A stretch of 64,000 nt of DNA, taken from positions 2,604,001 to 2,668,000 of the forward strand of contig NZ_CP122312.1 in NCBI RefSeq assembly GCF_029814175.1. The letters run 5' to 3'. Below, piece after piece: positions 1 through 7,307 of the stretch. Position 1 is the first letter of the stretch. Each line of letters opens with the position of its first letter. The stretch is from Halospeciosus flavus (GTDB lineage Archaea; Halobacteriota; Halobacteria; Halobacteriales; Halobacteriaceae). A model generated the notes under the pieces. It saw only the letters and a list, made by a program, of their open reading frames with translations, was not told where the DNA came from and searched no databases. The translations under genes and the position numbers were made by a program.

Positions 1-1
1 C

Positions 2-424
2 TGTCAGATCGTCAACGGAGAGATTCCCGCCCGAACTGTCTACGAGGACGACGACGTGCTCGCGTTCCTCGACGCGAACCCGCTCGCACCGGGTCACACG
101 CTCGTCATTCCGAAGGAGCACCGCGAGACCCTCGACGAGGTGCCGCCCGAACCCGGCGAGATGATGTTCGCGGCCATCCACTACCTCACGCCCATCGTCG
201 AGGACGTCGTCGACGCGGACGCGACGAACATCGGCTTCAACAACGGCGAGGCCGCCGGTCAGGAGGTTCCGCACGTCCACGGCCACATCATCCCGCGCTT
301 CGAGGGCGACGGCGGCCAACCCATCCACGCCGTCGCCGGCGAGCGCCCGGACCTCTCCGACGAGAAACTCGACGAGATCGCCGAGGCGGTCGACGACCGC
401 GCCGAAGGCGAACACGAAGTGTAG
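2..424 (+). CDS. HIT family nucleotide hydrolase/transferase, 5' truncated by window edge
   Basis: The reading frame is open from the second base of the window, so the true start lies upstream. The visible 140 residues begin with C-Q-I-V-N-G-E-I-P-A, the usual opening of histidine-triad proteins, and carry the catalytic triad as HVHGHIIP near the C-terminal third. Only a few residues and the start appear to be missing, since family members are about 140-145 aa. HIT proteins hydrolyse or transfer nucleotidyl groups (AMP-lysine, Ap4A-like substrates) in the cytosol; the exact substrate cannot be told. After the stop a short GC hairpin (around 433-445) is followed by a T-rich stretch that also serves as the promoter region of the next gene. 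Confidence 0.93.
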   Translation, partial: CQIVNGEIPARTVYEDDDVLAFLDANPLAPGHTLVIPKEHRETLDEVPPEPGEMMFAAIHYLTPIVEDVVDADATNIGFNNGEAAGQEVPHVHGHIIPRFEGDGGQPIHAVAGERPDLSDEKLDEIAEAVDDRAEGEHEV

Positions 425-480
425 CGTTCGGCCCCCGATACGGGGCGGACTTTTAGTAGCATCGTCGGACCAGGTGGTCC

Positions 481-1272
481 GTGCACGCTGACTCCCCGTT
501 CTCGACGGCCGTCGTCGGTGCCACCGGTGGCGCCGGCGCGACCCGCCTCTCCCTCGAAGCCGCCGCTTCGCTCGCCGCGGCCGGCCACGACGTCCTCGTC
601 GTCGACGCCGCGTTCGCCACGGAGGGACTCTCCCGACACGTCGAGGGTCGCATCGACGCCGACCTGACGACGCTCCTCTGCAACCCGGAGCGGCCGCTGG
701 CCGACGCCTGCTACGACCACCCGACGGTCGACGCGCCGGGACGGGTCGCCCTCTGTCCGACCTTCGCGCCCTTCGAGCGACTCGCCCGTGCGAAGGCGCC
801 CGAGGCGGCCCAGACGCTCGCCGACCGCCTCGTCGAAGCGGCCCACGACTTCGACTACGCGCTGGTGGACACGCCGCCCGTCGCCGCGAACCAGGCCGTC
901 GCCGCCGTCACGGCCGCCGATAGCCGACTCGTGGTCCTCCCGCCGGGCGAACGCGGTGTCGACGCCCTCCAGCGCCTCCGCGGGCGGTTCGCGGACGTCG
1001 GCGTCTCGGCCGACCTCGTGGTCGCCAACCGGGTCGACCCGGCGGCCGCACCGCCCGACGCCGACTACGCGGTCCCCGAGTTCCGTGGACCGGGACTCGC
1101 CGCCGCGGAACCCGACTCGCCGACCGCGCAGACGGTCGCGGCGCTCGCGGGCGACTGCTTCGGTGAAGACTTGGGGACACCGGAGCCGACTACCGCGGGA
1201 GCGACCGTCCGCCGCTTCGCGACGCGCAGTCGGACCCGCGCACGCTCGACGGTGCGTCGACTCCGGCGGTAG
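481..1272 (+). CDS. ParA/MinD-like ATPase with degenerate P-loop
   Basis: A 263-residue protein starting at GTG, about 28 bases after the TATA-like stretch TTTTAG (451-456), which fits a leaderless transcript. The fold signature is SIMIBI/ParA: an N-terminal V-V-G-A-T-G-G-A-G-A-T loop in place of KGGxGKT, a VVDAAFATEG switch-like segment near residue 42, and YALVDTPP near residue 123 matching the Walker B region. Both the signature lysine and the P-loop lysine are absent, so nucleotide hydrolysis may be weak or lost. The C-terminal 30 residues are strongly basic (RSRTRARSTVRRLRR), an unusual feature in an acidic proteome that could touch DNA or membrane. A second MinD-like gene with an intact P-loop lies at 2817-3500. 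Role unknown. Confidence 0.8.
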   Translation: MHADSPFSTAVVGATGGAGATRLSLEAAASLAAAGHDVLVVDAAFATEGLSRHVEGRIDADLTTLLCNPERPLADACYDHPTVDAPGRVALCPTFAPFERLARAKAPEAAQTLADRLVEAAHDFDYALVDTPPVAANQAVAAVTAADSRLVVLPPGERGVDALQRLRGRFADVGVSADLVVANRVDPAAAPPDADYAVPEFRGPGLAAAEPDSPTAQTVAALAGDCFGEDLGTPEPTTAGATVRRFATRSRTRARSTVRRLRR

Positions 1273-1294
1273 CGACAGAGCCGAGTCCCGAAAG

Positions 1295-1807
1295 TCAGTA
1301 GAAACTGCCCGCGTCGCCGACCGCGTCGGCGAGGGTGTCCCGCTTCTCGACGCTCGCGTCGCCTTCGAGGAACGCCCCGTCGACGACTTCCCGGGCACCG
1401 TCGAGCGACTCGTGGGTCTCGACGTACGCCGCGAGGGCGAACTCCGCCTCGCTCCCGCCGGCGAGTTCGACGGCCTCGTTCCGTGGGAGTCGGGCGTCGA
1501 GCCAGTCGCGGACGACGTCGCGGCCGAGCGGCGTGAGCGGCGAGAGGCCCTCGACGCCGAGTCGGTGGAGGACCTTCGCGCCCTCGACGGGGGCGAGACC
1601 GGCCGCTCCGGCCGCGTCGCCGACGCTCGTGCCGCCAAGGTAGGTGTCGAGGACGGTTGCGGCCCGCTCCGCCGAGCAGGGGAGGTCGTCGGCGAACGGG
1701 GCGAGGCGTTCGGCGAGTGTGGTGTCCGTTCCGTCGACGGCGGCCACGCCCCGCTCGCGCTGGCGGGTCGTCACCTCCAGTCCGGCCGCGATGTCCGACA
1801 AACCCAT
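1295..1807 (-). CDS. Conserved haloarchaeal protein of unknown function
   Basis: 170 residues, convergent with the ParA-like gene and 22 bases from its stop. The start codon ATG at 1807 is placed about 27 bases downstream of a TATA-like TTTATAG element (about 1831-1837 on this strand), supporting a leaderless start. The middle (about residues 50-100) has alternating short helices (AATVLDTYLGGTSVGDAA) that resemble a small helix-turn-helix, followed by an all-helical acidic C-terminus. No catalytic motif is seen. I recognise the general type as haloarchaea-specific but cannot name a function. Confidence 0.75.
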   Translation of the reverse strand: MGLSDIAAGLEVTTRQRERGVAAVDGTDTTLAERLAPFADDLPCSAERAATVLDTYLGGTSVGDAAGAAGLAPVEGAKVLHRLGVEGLSPLTPLGRDVVRDWLDARLPRNEAVELAGGSEAEFALAAYVETHESLDGAREVVDGAFLEGDASVEKRDTLADAVGDAGSFY

Positions 1808-1977
1808 CGTCTCTGTCTGCGGTGCTCTCGGCTATAAAGATTCGCTCACTGACACACCTAGAACCAACTGGTTGCACGGGAACCAACCGGTTACCGGTCG
1901 CTTCTACTGACCGTCGACGGCTGTCTCGGGCCGAACGCGCTCACAGTTAAATACGGATTCCGGGCCAAGGTCGAAGT

Positions 1978-2837
1978 ATGAGTCAGGAAGCAACCTGCCC
2001 CGAGTGCGACGGGTGCGTCGACTACGAGACGACCGAGACGGTCTGTCGCGACTGCGGGCTCGTCGTCGGCGAGGACCCCATCGACTACGGTCCGGAGTGG
2101 CGCAACTTCGACGACGGCGTCGACCGCTCGCGGACCGGCGCGCCGCTCACCCGTTCCCGCCACGACCGCGGTCTCTCGACCAAGATCGGCCGTTCGACGC
2201 GCCTGAAGGGGCGCAAGCGCCGGCAACTCACCCGGATGCGTCGCGAGCACAACCGCGCCCGCATCGCGACGAAGGCCGACCGCAACGAGGTGTACGCGTT
2301 CACCGAGATTCGTCGCCTCGTCGGCGCCCTCTCGCTCCCGCAGAGCGTCCGCGACCAGGCGTGTGCACTCTTCGACTCCGCCCAGTCCGAAGACCTCCTC
2401 CGCGGGCGCTCGCTCGAAGGATTCGCCGCCGCGGCGGTGTACGCCGTCTGCCGGACGAACGGTATCTCGCGGACGCTCGAGGAGGTCGTCGAGGCCGCCC
2501 GCGCGGACGCCGCCGAACTCCGGGCCGCCTACGACGCGATGAACCGCGAACTCGGTCTCCCGACGGGTCCCATCGACCCGACGGAGTACCTCCCCCGCTT
2601 CGCCACCGCCCTCGACCTCCCGCCGCGCGTGGAGTCACGGGCGCGCGAGTACGTCGCCGCGGCCGAGGAACGCCACCTCGTCTCCGGAAAACACCCCGGC
2701 GGCGTGGCGGCCGCGTGTCTCTACCTCGCGGCGGCCGAGTGCGACCGGACCGAGGACGTCACCCAGGCCGCCGCCGCGGAGGCCGCGGGCGTGACGCCGG
2801 TGACGCTCCGCTCGACCTACACCGCGCTACAGAGTGA
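1978..2837 (+). CDS. tfb: Transcription initiation factor TFIIB paralogue, 3' end probably frameshifted
   Basis: TFIIB bridges TBP at the promoter and RNA polymerase. The N-terminal zinc ribbon has Cys7, Cys10, Cys23 and Cys26, followed by a B-finger-like segment (PEWRNFDD) and two cyclin folds (about residues 105-190 and 200-285). The second fold ends at VTLRSTYTALQ, where archaeal TFIIBs normally stop within a few residues. Here the frame has no stop until 3592-3594 and would run about 250 low-complexity residues antisense through minD. A TGA exists at 2835-2837 in the neighbouring frame; one missing base between about 2815 and 2834 would give a normal 286-residue protein, which is the end chosen here. 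The start ATG follows an AATACGG stretch and matches the family N-terminus. Haloarchaea carry several TFB paralogues; this one has a short linker and diverged ribbon. Confidence 0.85.
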
Positions 2838-3500
2838 CCGGCGCACCGTCGCGGCCACCTCGCCGAGGGCGACGGCCGCGGCGGCGTCGGGGTCGACCTC
2901 CCGGACCGGAACCCCTCCCCGCCGGGCCGCGTCGACCGTCTCGTCGGCCGGTACCGCGACCGTCGGCCCGCCCAGCAACCGGTCGACCGCCGTTCGCTCT
3001 TCTTCGCTCGGCCGTGCCCGACTGAGGACGACCGCGGCCACGCCCGCGTCGAGCGTCCGCGCGAGTGCTCGCGTCCGAACCGCGTCGGTCAGCGCCGGTG
3101 CCGTCGGCCGCGTGACGAGCACGCAGGCGTCGGAAGCGGCCAGCGGGACCCCCGCGTCGACCCGGAGTCCGGCGGGGCAGTCGACGACGACGGCTCCGTA
3201 CTCCCGTTCGACGGTCTCGACTGTCGCGGCGAGGCGGAGGGGGTCGGCGGCGCGGGCACCGGCGAGCGACCGACCGCAGGGGAGCAACGAGACCGACCCG
3301 CCGGCCGCCCCCTCCCGGACCGCCTCGACCGGGTCGGCTCGGCCCGCGAGCACGTCGTGGAGGTCCGGCCCGCGCCCCGCCGGGAGGTCGGCCATCGACA
3401 GGTCGCCGTCGACGACGACCGCGTCGAGTTCGGCGCCGAGGTTCAGCGCGACCGTCGACTTCCCGACGCCGCCCTTCCCGCCGGCGACGGCGAGGATCAC
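2817..3500 (-). CDS. minD: MinD/ParA family ATPase
   Basis: 227 residues beginning V-I-L-A-V-A-G-G with the full deviant Walker A motif KGGVGKST at residues 9-16, a VVDGDLSMADL switch region and VVVDCPAGLRVDA as Walker B. Such ATPases dimerise on ATP and position partners at the membrane or on DNA. The start is GTG at 3500, whose last bases form GTGA with the stop of the upstream gene, a translational-coupling overlap; no better start exists downstream before the P-loop. It is the last gene of a minus-strand cluster (5179 to 2817). No membrane-targeting amphipathic helix is obvious at the C-terminus (RRSLCSAV). The 3' end overlaps the convergent TFIIB gene by about 20 bases. Confidence 0.9.
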   Translation of the reverse strand: MILAVAGGKGGVGKSTVALNLGAELDAVVVDGDLSMADLPAGRGPDLHDVLAGRADPVEAVREGAAGGSVSLLPCGRSLAGARAADPLRLAATVETVEREYGAVVVDCPAGLRVDAGVPLAASDACVLVTRPTAPALTDAVRTRALARTLDAGVAAVVLSRARPSEEERTAVDRLLGGPTVAVPADETVDAARRGGVPVREVDPDAAAAVALGEVAATVRRSLCSAV

Positions 3501-3997
3501 GGCTCTCCCTCTCGAATCTCCTCGATTCGGTCCACGATGGCGTCGAGCGCTCGTCGGTCCGCGGGACCTGGTTCGCCTCGCTCCAGCGCCGTGAGCCACG
3601 CCGCGACGCTCGGTGGGGGGTCCGGGTCGGGTTCCGGCACCGCCGCGCGCGGAGGCCGTGAGTCGGGGAGTGCGCGGGCGGCCGCCTCCGGCGTCACCGA
3701 CGTTGCCTCTCGTGCTCGGTGTGCCGCTCGCTCGGTCCAGACGACCGTCGCGGGCGGGTCGGCTGCTGCTGCTGGGGTCGCGTACCCGAGCGGTCGCGTC
3801 TCCCCCGGGCCGAGGACGCCCTCGTAGCCGCCGTCGTCCCACCCGCGGACGGGAACGCCGTCGACTCGCGGGAACCAGACAGGTCCGTCGAGGCGGTTCG
3901 CCACCCGGGCGCGCCGGGGGTCGTCGCCGTCGTTCGTCAGCAGGCACGCGACGAGCGTCACGCCGTCCCGTTCGGTGGTGTCGCAGTCGAGTCGCAC
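3497..3997 (-). CDS. Conserved haloarchaeal protein in the MinD operon
   Basis: The supported protein is 166 residues from a GTG at 3997 (V-R-L-D-C-D-T-T-E-R-D-G), chosen because upstream of it the same frame is only the shadow of the preceding gene. The N-terminal half reads as a beta-rich domain (VTLVACLLTNDG, ANRLDGPVWFPR, GVLGPGETRPLGYA) with a Pro/Asp-rich linker (PEPDPDPPP) and a helical C-terminus ending ALDAIVDRIEEIREGEP. This resembles an immunoglobulin-like fold of CARDB type, an inference only. Its stop overlaps the minD start by four bases and it begins 25 bases after the coiled-coil gene, so it belongs to the same operon. Function unknown. Confidence 0.75.
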   Translation of the reverse strand: MRLDCDTTERDGVTLVACLLTNDGDDPRRARVANRLDGPVWFPRVDGVPVRGWDDGGYEGVLGPGETRPLGYATPAAAADPPATVVWTERAAHRAREATSVTPEAAARALPDSRPPRAAVPEPDPDPPPSVAAWLTALERGEPGPADRRALDAIVDRIEEIREGEP

Positions 3998-4022
3998 GCC
4001 CCCTCTGGTGCCGTCTTCCGAC

Positions 4023-4844
4023 TTAAACGAGCAGGACGGGTGCGTCGAGACACGCGGCGGCGCGCGACGGCCGGGCGAACGATGCCGCCTCGACGACGAG
4101 CGGTGCCCGTATCCGGGCGACGCGGGCGACGGCGAGTGCGGCGGGGAGTGGCGGTCCGTCGTACTCGTCGGGTGTCGCGGGGACACCGCCGGGGACGACC
4201 CGGAGCGCCCGCTCGAAGGCGTCCGCGACCGTGGCGACGAGGTAGTCGCGGGCGGTCCGCTCCAGATTCCGGCGCCTGTCGGCGGCGACGAGTGACGCCT
4301 GCCGGTCGTCGCGCGCTCGCGAGACGGCCGCCTGCTCCCGGCTGAGTGCCTGTTCCGCGGCGACGCGTTCGGTCTCGGCCGCGGCGAGTTCGCGGGCCAC
4401 CGTTCGGTACTGGCGTTCGACCGCGTCGGTGTCGGCGTCGAGCGCCCGTCGGGCCTCGACACGGCCGCCGAGTCGGTCGGCCCGTTCGCGGAGGGCGTCG
4501 ACGTCGGCGGTCGCCTCGGCGACACGTCGACGGGCCGCGGTCGGGTCCGGTGGCGGGGCCTGGTTCGGGTCGCGTTCGGCGAGGTCACCGAGTTCCTCGT
4601 CCTGTGGCGCGTCGACGCCGCGGGAGCGGGCGGCCGCGGCGAGGGCAGGACGCAGAGCCACCGCCACCTCGTCGTGGAGGTGTCCGACGTGGTCGTGGAC
4701 CGGGCCAGGTCGGGGACACCGAACGCAGTCGTCGCTCGGGACCCGAACCGCCGCGAGGAGGCTGTCCGGGCCGGCCGACTCGGCACGTCCACGGAGGTCG
4801 ACGGTTCGACTCGTCACCCGCACACCCCCGAACCGGACCCTCAC
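4023..4844 (-). CDS. Coiled-coil haloarchaeal protein in the MinD operon
   Basis: 273 residues. The start GTG at 4844 forms GTGA with the stop of the upstream gene; an alternative in-frame GTG nine codons later (V-T-S-R-T-V-D-L) is possible. The N-terminus has two cysteines in DDCVRCPRPGPVHDHVG, a possible half zinc site, then a long Ala/Arg/Glu-rich coiled coil (about residues 95-205, with ELAAAETERVAAEQALSREQ) and a C-terminal hydrophobic globular part (PLPAALAVARVARIRAPLVV). The C-terminal part could be a nucleic-acid or partner binding domain, but no family is recognised. Its place between two small coupled genes and minD suggests a multi-protein assembly positioned by the ATPase. Confidence 0.75.
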   Translation of the reverse strand: MRVRFGGVRVTSRTVDLRGRAESAGPDSLLAAVRVPSDDCVRCPRPGPVHDHVGHLHDEVAVALRPALAAAARSRGVDAPQDEELGDLAERDPNQAPPPDPTAARRRVAEATADVDALRERADRLGGRVEARRALDADTDAVERQYRTVARELAAAETERVAAEQALSREQAAVSRARDDRQASLVAADRRRNLERTARDYLVATVADAFERALRVVPGGVPATPDEYDGPPLPAALAVARVARIRAPLVVEAASFARPSRAAACLDAPVLLV

Positions 4845-5179
4845 AACTCGCGTTCGGCCATCTCGTCCGTGTCCGGGTGGTCGGTCCCCGCGGCGAACGC
4901 GGTGTACGGGGTGTTCGGGTGCTGCCGTGTCTCGTAGGCGACGGCCGCGTCGCGGACGCGTTCGGGAACCTCCCGGAACTCGTTGAGTGCCCGCGTGCGC
5001 TCCACCTGCACGTCGCCGCCGTATCGCTCGCGGAGGCGGAGCGCGAGGAAGGCGCCGAGTTCCGTCTCCGCCAGGCAGACGGCCCGACCGAACCGACGGA
5101 CGACGGTCTCGGGGTGGGCGTTACACCGGTTCCGGAGCGCCTGTCGGGCCGCCCGCGAGTACGCGATGACCAGTAACAT
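4841..5179 (-). CDS. Conserved haloarchaeal small protein, first gene of the MinD operon
   Basis: 112 residues, starting at ATG 5179 (M-L-L-V-I-A-Y-S-R-A-A-R). It is predicted mostly helical with a Cys in NRCNAHPETVVRRFG and another in GRAVCLAETELG. The stop overlaps the next start as GTGA. A CTTTTTCCGG stretch about 28 bases upstream is a plausible promoter element. No enzymatic motif is visible. The conserved arrangement of this gene, a coiled-coil protein, a beta-rich protein and a MinD ATPase, all joined by overlaps, is the main clue to its role. Confidence 0.75.
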   Translation of the reverse strand: MLLVIAYSRAARQALRNRCNAHPETVVRRFGRAVCLAETELGAFLALRLRERYGGDVQVERTRALNEFREVPERVRDAAVAYETRQHPNTPYTAFAAGTDHPDTDEMAEREL

Positions 5180-5227
5180 CTGCTCGCAGGCGCGCGCTCG
5201 GCCGGAAAAAGGGTTCGTCCGATATCG

Positions 5228-5503
5228 TCAGTCGAGTCGTTCGACCGAGTCGACCCGACCGCCGTCGACGAGGTCGCGGACTCGCTCGCGTGCCTTCCCG
5301 GGTGACGTGGCGACGACGACGACGCCTTCGACGCGGTCGTCGCCGTGTGCGCGGTAGGCGAACCGCTCCCTGGCGTCGAAGTCCGTCGCGTACGACCGGA
5401 GGACCGAGCGGACGCGCTCTTCGGTCGCGTCGAGCGTCGCTTCGCCCGCCTCGAAGTCGGAGAGGGCGTCCTCGACGTTCCGCAGGGCGGAGATCCGGTC
5501 CAT
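5228..5503 (-). CDS. Conserved haloarchaeal small protein, MDRISALRNVE type
   Basis: 91 residues. The frame is open further upstream but the sequence before M-D-R-I-S-A-L-R-N-V-E is not protein-like, so the start is placed at 5503. The N-terminal half is an acidic helix pair (DALSDFEAGEATLDATEERVRSVLR) and the C-terminal half is a mixed alpha/beta unit with VEGVVVVATSPGKARERVRDLV. A TTTAT element near 5571-5577 would give an untranslated leader of about 40 bases, unusual among the leaderless genes here. It sits 48 bases upstream of the MinD operon and may be co-transcribed with it. Function unknown. Confidence 0.75.
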   Translation of the reverse strand: MDRISALRNVEDALSDFEAGEATLDATEERVRSVLRSYATDFDARERFAYRAHGDDRVEGVVVVATSPGKARERVRDLVDGGRVDSVERLD

Positions 5504-5635
5504 CAGTGTCGCCGTGTCGGTCGGCCGCGTCGGTTCACAGTCGTTCGTCCCTGGGTACCTCGTGCCGACGGATAAACCTACGCTCGACGAGGTCCGAAAT
5601 GTTGAATGCGTTGGATTTTCCACAAGTATACAGAA

Positions 5636-6235
5636 ATGACAATTTCAGTGGGTGGGACCGACCTGGGGAGCGTCTCGAACGTTCTCCTGTTGGAACCGGG
5701 CAGACGGGAGTGGGACGGCGGCGCGTGCGTCGAGTTGCTCGCGTCCGGTAGTGGGACGACGCGGGTGCTCGCGGTCACGTACACCGACCCCTCGATCGCG
5801 CACCTCGACGAGTTCGAGTCGGTCGCCGGCCACCGCCTGGCGGAGGTCTCGATCGTCTCCGTCGACGAGACGGCGACGGAGTTACGAACCGAGACCGTCG
5901 ACGGAACGACGATCCGGACCGTCGGCCCGGCGGACAACCTCACCGGCGTCGCGGCCGCGGTCAGCGAGTGCATCGGCGCGTGGAACGAACGGGCGGCCCC
6001 GGGCGACGACCTCGTGTTCTGCTTCGACTCACTGACGGCGATGCTCCAGTCCGTCTCCCGGGAGCGGGCGTTCCGGTTCCTCCACGTGCTCACGCGACGA
6101 CTCGAACAGGCGGGTGCCGTCGGTCACTACCACGTGGAGCCGAGTCGACACGACGAACAGACGATTGCGACCTTCTCGCCGCTCTTCGACGCGACCGTCG
6201 AGGTGACGGCGGACGACGTCGAGGTCTGGTCGTAG
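5636..6235 (+). CDS. KaiC/RecA-fold protein lacking a P-loop (haloarchaeal HTR-like, DUF7504-type)
   Basis: 199 residues from ATG 5636; an in-frame ATG at 5606 is possible but adds a non-conserved MRWIFHKYTE. The pattern is that of RAD55/KaiC-like haloarchaeal proteins: VSNVLLLEPG at the position of the first strand without the GxxxxGK[TS] loop, an LAVTYTDPS strand, and GDDLVFCFDSLTAML corresponding to the Walker B strand, followed by RFLHVLTRRLEQAGAVGHYHVEP. Without P-loop residues it is unlikely to be an active ATPase and may act as a signalling or scaffold module, as is thought for this haloarchaeal group. The gene is monocistronic and transcribed towards the convergent propeller gene. The DUF number is from memory. 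Confidence 0.75.
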   Translation: MTISVGGTDLGSVSNVLLLEPGRREWDGGACVELLASGSGTTRVLAVTYTDPSIAHLDEFESVAGHRLAEVSIVSVDETATELRTETVDGTTIRTVGPADNLTGVAAAVSECIGAWNERAAPGDDLVFCFDSLTAMLQSVSRERAFRFLHVLTRRLEQAGAVGHYHVEPSRHDEQTIATFSPLFDATVEVTADDVEVWS

Positions 6236-6336
6236 TCCACCGGCGGAGGACGCGGGCGTGGCGGCCGGACACCTCGGTCCCCGAGGACGAATCGACACCT
6301 GGACGACTCCGTCGTGCTGTCGGGCGGTGAGGTCGG

Positions 6337-7224
6337 CTACTCGCTCTCGAGGATCGTCCCGTTCGCGCCCACGACGACGCGTGGCGTCGCGATGGCGCCG
6401 AACAGGTCCTCGTTCGTCGGGACCGTCGCTTCGCGCCAGGACTTCTCGTCGACCCGGAGAACGACGGTTCCGGCGTCGCCGACGACGTACATCGTCTCAC
6501 CCTCGCCGCCGAACGACCGGAGTGCCTGGTCCGCGACGTCGAACGTCGTCCAACTGTCGCCCGACCGGTCATAGCGGTAGACGCGTCCGGAGGCGCCACC
6601 CACCCAGAGGTACGTGGAGGTCACGCGAATCGAGGGGAGCGACTCGGTGGTGTTGGCCACGCCGACGCGGTTCCACCCGCTGTTGGCGGTGGTGCGGTAG
6701 ACGTCGCCGTTCGTCGTCGAGGCGTACCCGTACCCGTCCGTGTCGGCGGTCAGCGCCGCGACGGTCCCGTCGTCGCCGACGTCGACAGGGTCGTCCCACG
6801 TCGGTCGGCAGTCGTCGACGTACCCCGGATAGATGGTCCCGCCGCCGCCGACGAGGAGTTTCTCCGACCCGCGCTCGCCCGCCACGGCCAGGGCGTCCAG
6901 CGTCGAGGACGTGCCCGCGGGCTTCGAGTAGTCGTACTTCTCACCCTCGGTGACGTCGTAACAGCCGAACGCACCGCTCTCGCCACCGAACCAGATACGC
7001 TCGCCGCCGTCGGTCGCGGCGACCGTCGACAGCTCGCGGTTCTCTGCCGCGGGACCGTCGTCGAACCCGACGTGCCACTCGCCGTCTTCGCGGACGAGCA
7101 ACGTCCCGCCCGTCCCGACGGCGTGCGGGCCGATCGTCGTCTGCGCGACGTCGTGGAGGGTTCCGGAGATTGGTGGGTCGACCGACTGCCAGTCCGTATC
7201 GTCCTCGTATCCGAGGTGCCACAT
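6337..7224 (-). CDS. Cytosolic beta-propeller protein, paralogue A
   Basis: 295 residues starting M-W-H-L-G-Y, with no signal peptide and no membrane segment. It is built of repeated blades with a recurring V-G-x-x-G-T-[IVL] strand (AVGTGGTLLVR, VVGDAGTVVLR, VVGANGTILESE), WFGGESGAFGCYDV and GGASGRVYRYDR, similar to BNR/Ycf48-like propellers; six or seven blades fit the length. Two closely related genes follow on the other strand (7308-8309 and 8843-9760). The start follows a TAAATA box about 25 bases upstream in the shared divergent promoter. No catalytic signature is present, so a binding or scaffold role is more likely than enzymatic activity. Confidence 0.8.
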   Translation of the reverse strand: MWHLGYEDDTDWQSVDPPISGTLHDVAQTTIGPHAVGTGGTLLVREDGEWHVGFDDGPAAENRELSTVAATDGGERIWFGGESGAFGCYDVTEGEKYDYSKPAGTSSTLDALAVAGERGSEKLLVGGGGTIYPGYVDDCRPTWDDPVDVGDDGTVAALTADTDGYGYASTTNGDVYRTTANSGWNRVGVANTTESLPSIRVTSTYLWVGGASGRVYRYDRSGDSWTTFDVADQALRSFGGEGETMYVVGDAGTVVLRVDEKSWREATVPTNEDLFGAIATPRVVVGANGTILESE

Positions 7225-7307
7225 AGTCGCAGGTGTCTACAGCACTTATTTACTAAGTACTTTCGTCGTTACTTTTAACCAAAAGAGAGTGTAATAATGT
7301 GAGTGCA
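7225..7307. promoter_or_regulatory. Divergent promoter between propeller genes A and B
   Basis: This 83-base AT-rich gap separates the start codons of the two head-to-head propeller genes. On the plus strand CTTTTAAC (about 7272-7279) lies 28-34 bases before ATG 7308; on the minus strand TAAATA (about 7240-7246) lies about 22-28 bases before ATG 7224. Both spacings fit leaderless haloarchaeal transcripts. The composition is far richer in A+T than the flanking coding sequence, and one regulator binding here could set both genes. Confidence 0.6.

Noticed and set aside
259-1638. Long minus-strand frame of 459 codons across the HIT and ParA genes
   Set aside because: Arg/Ser-rich low-complexity translation typical of the complement of GC-rich coding sequence; the plus-strand genes have recognisable motifs.
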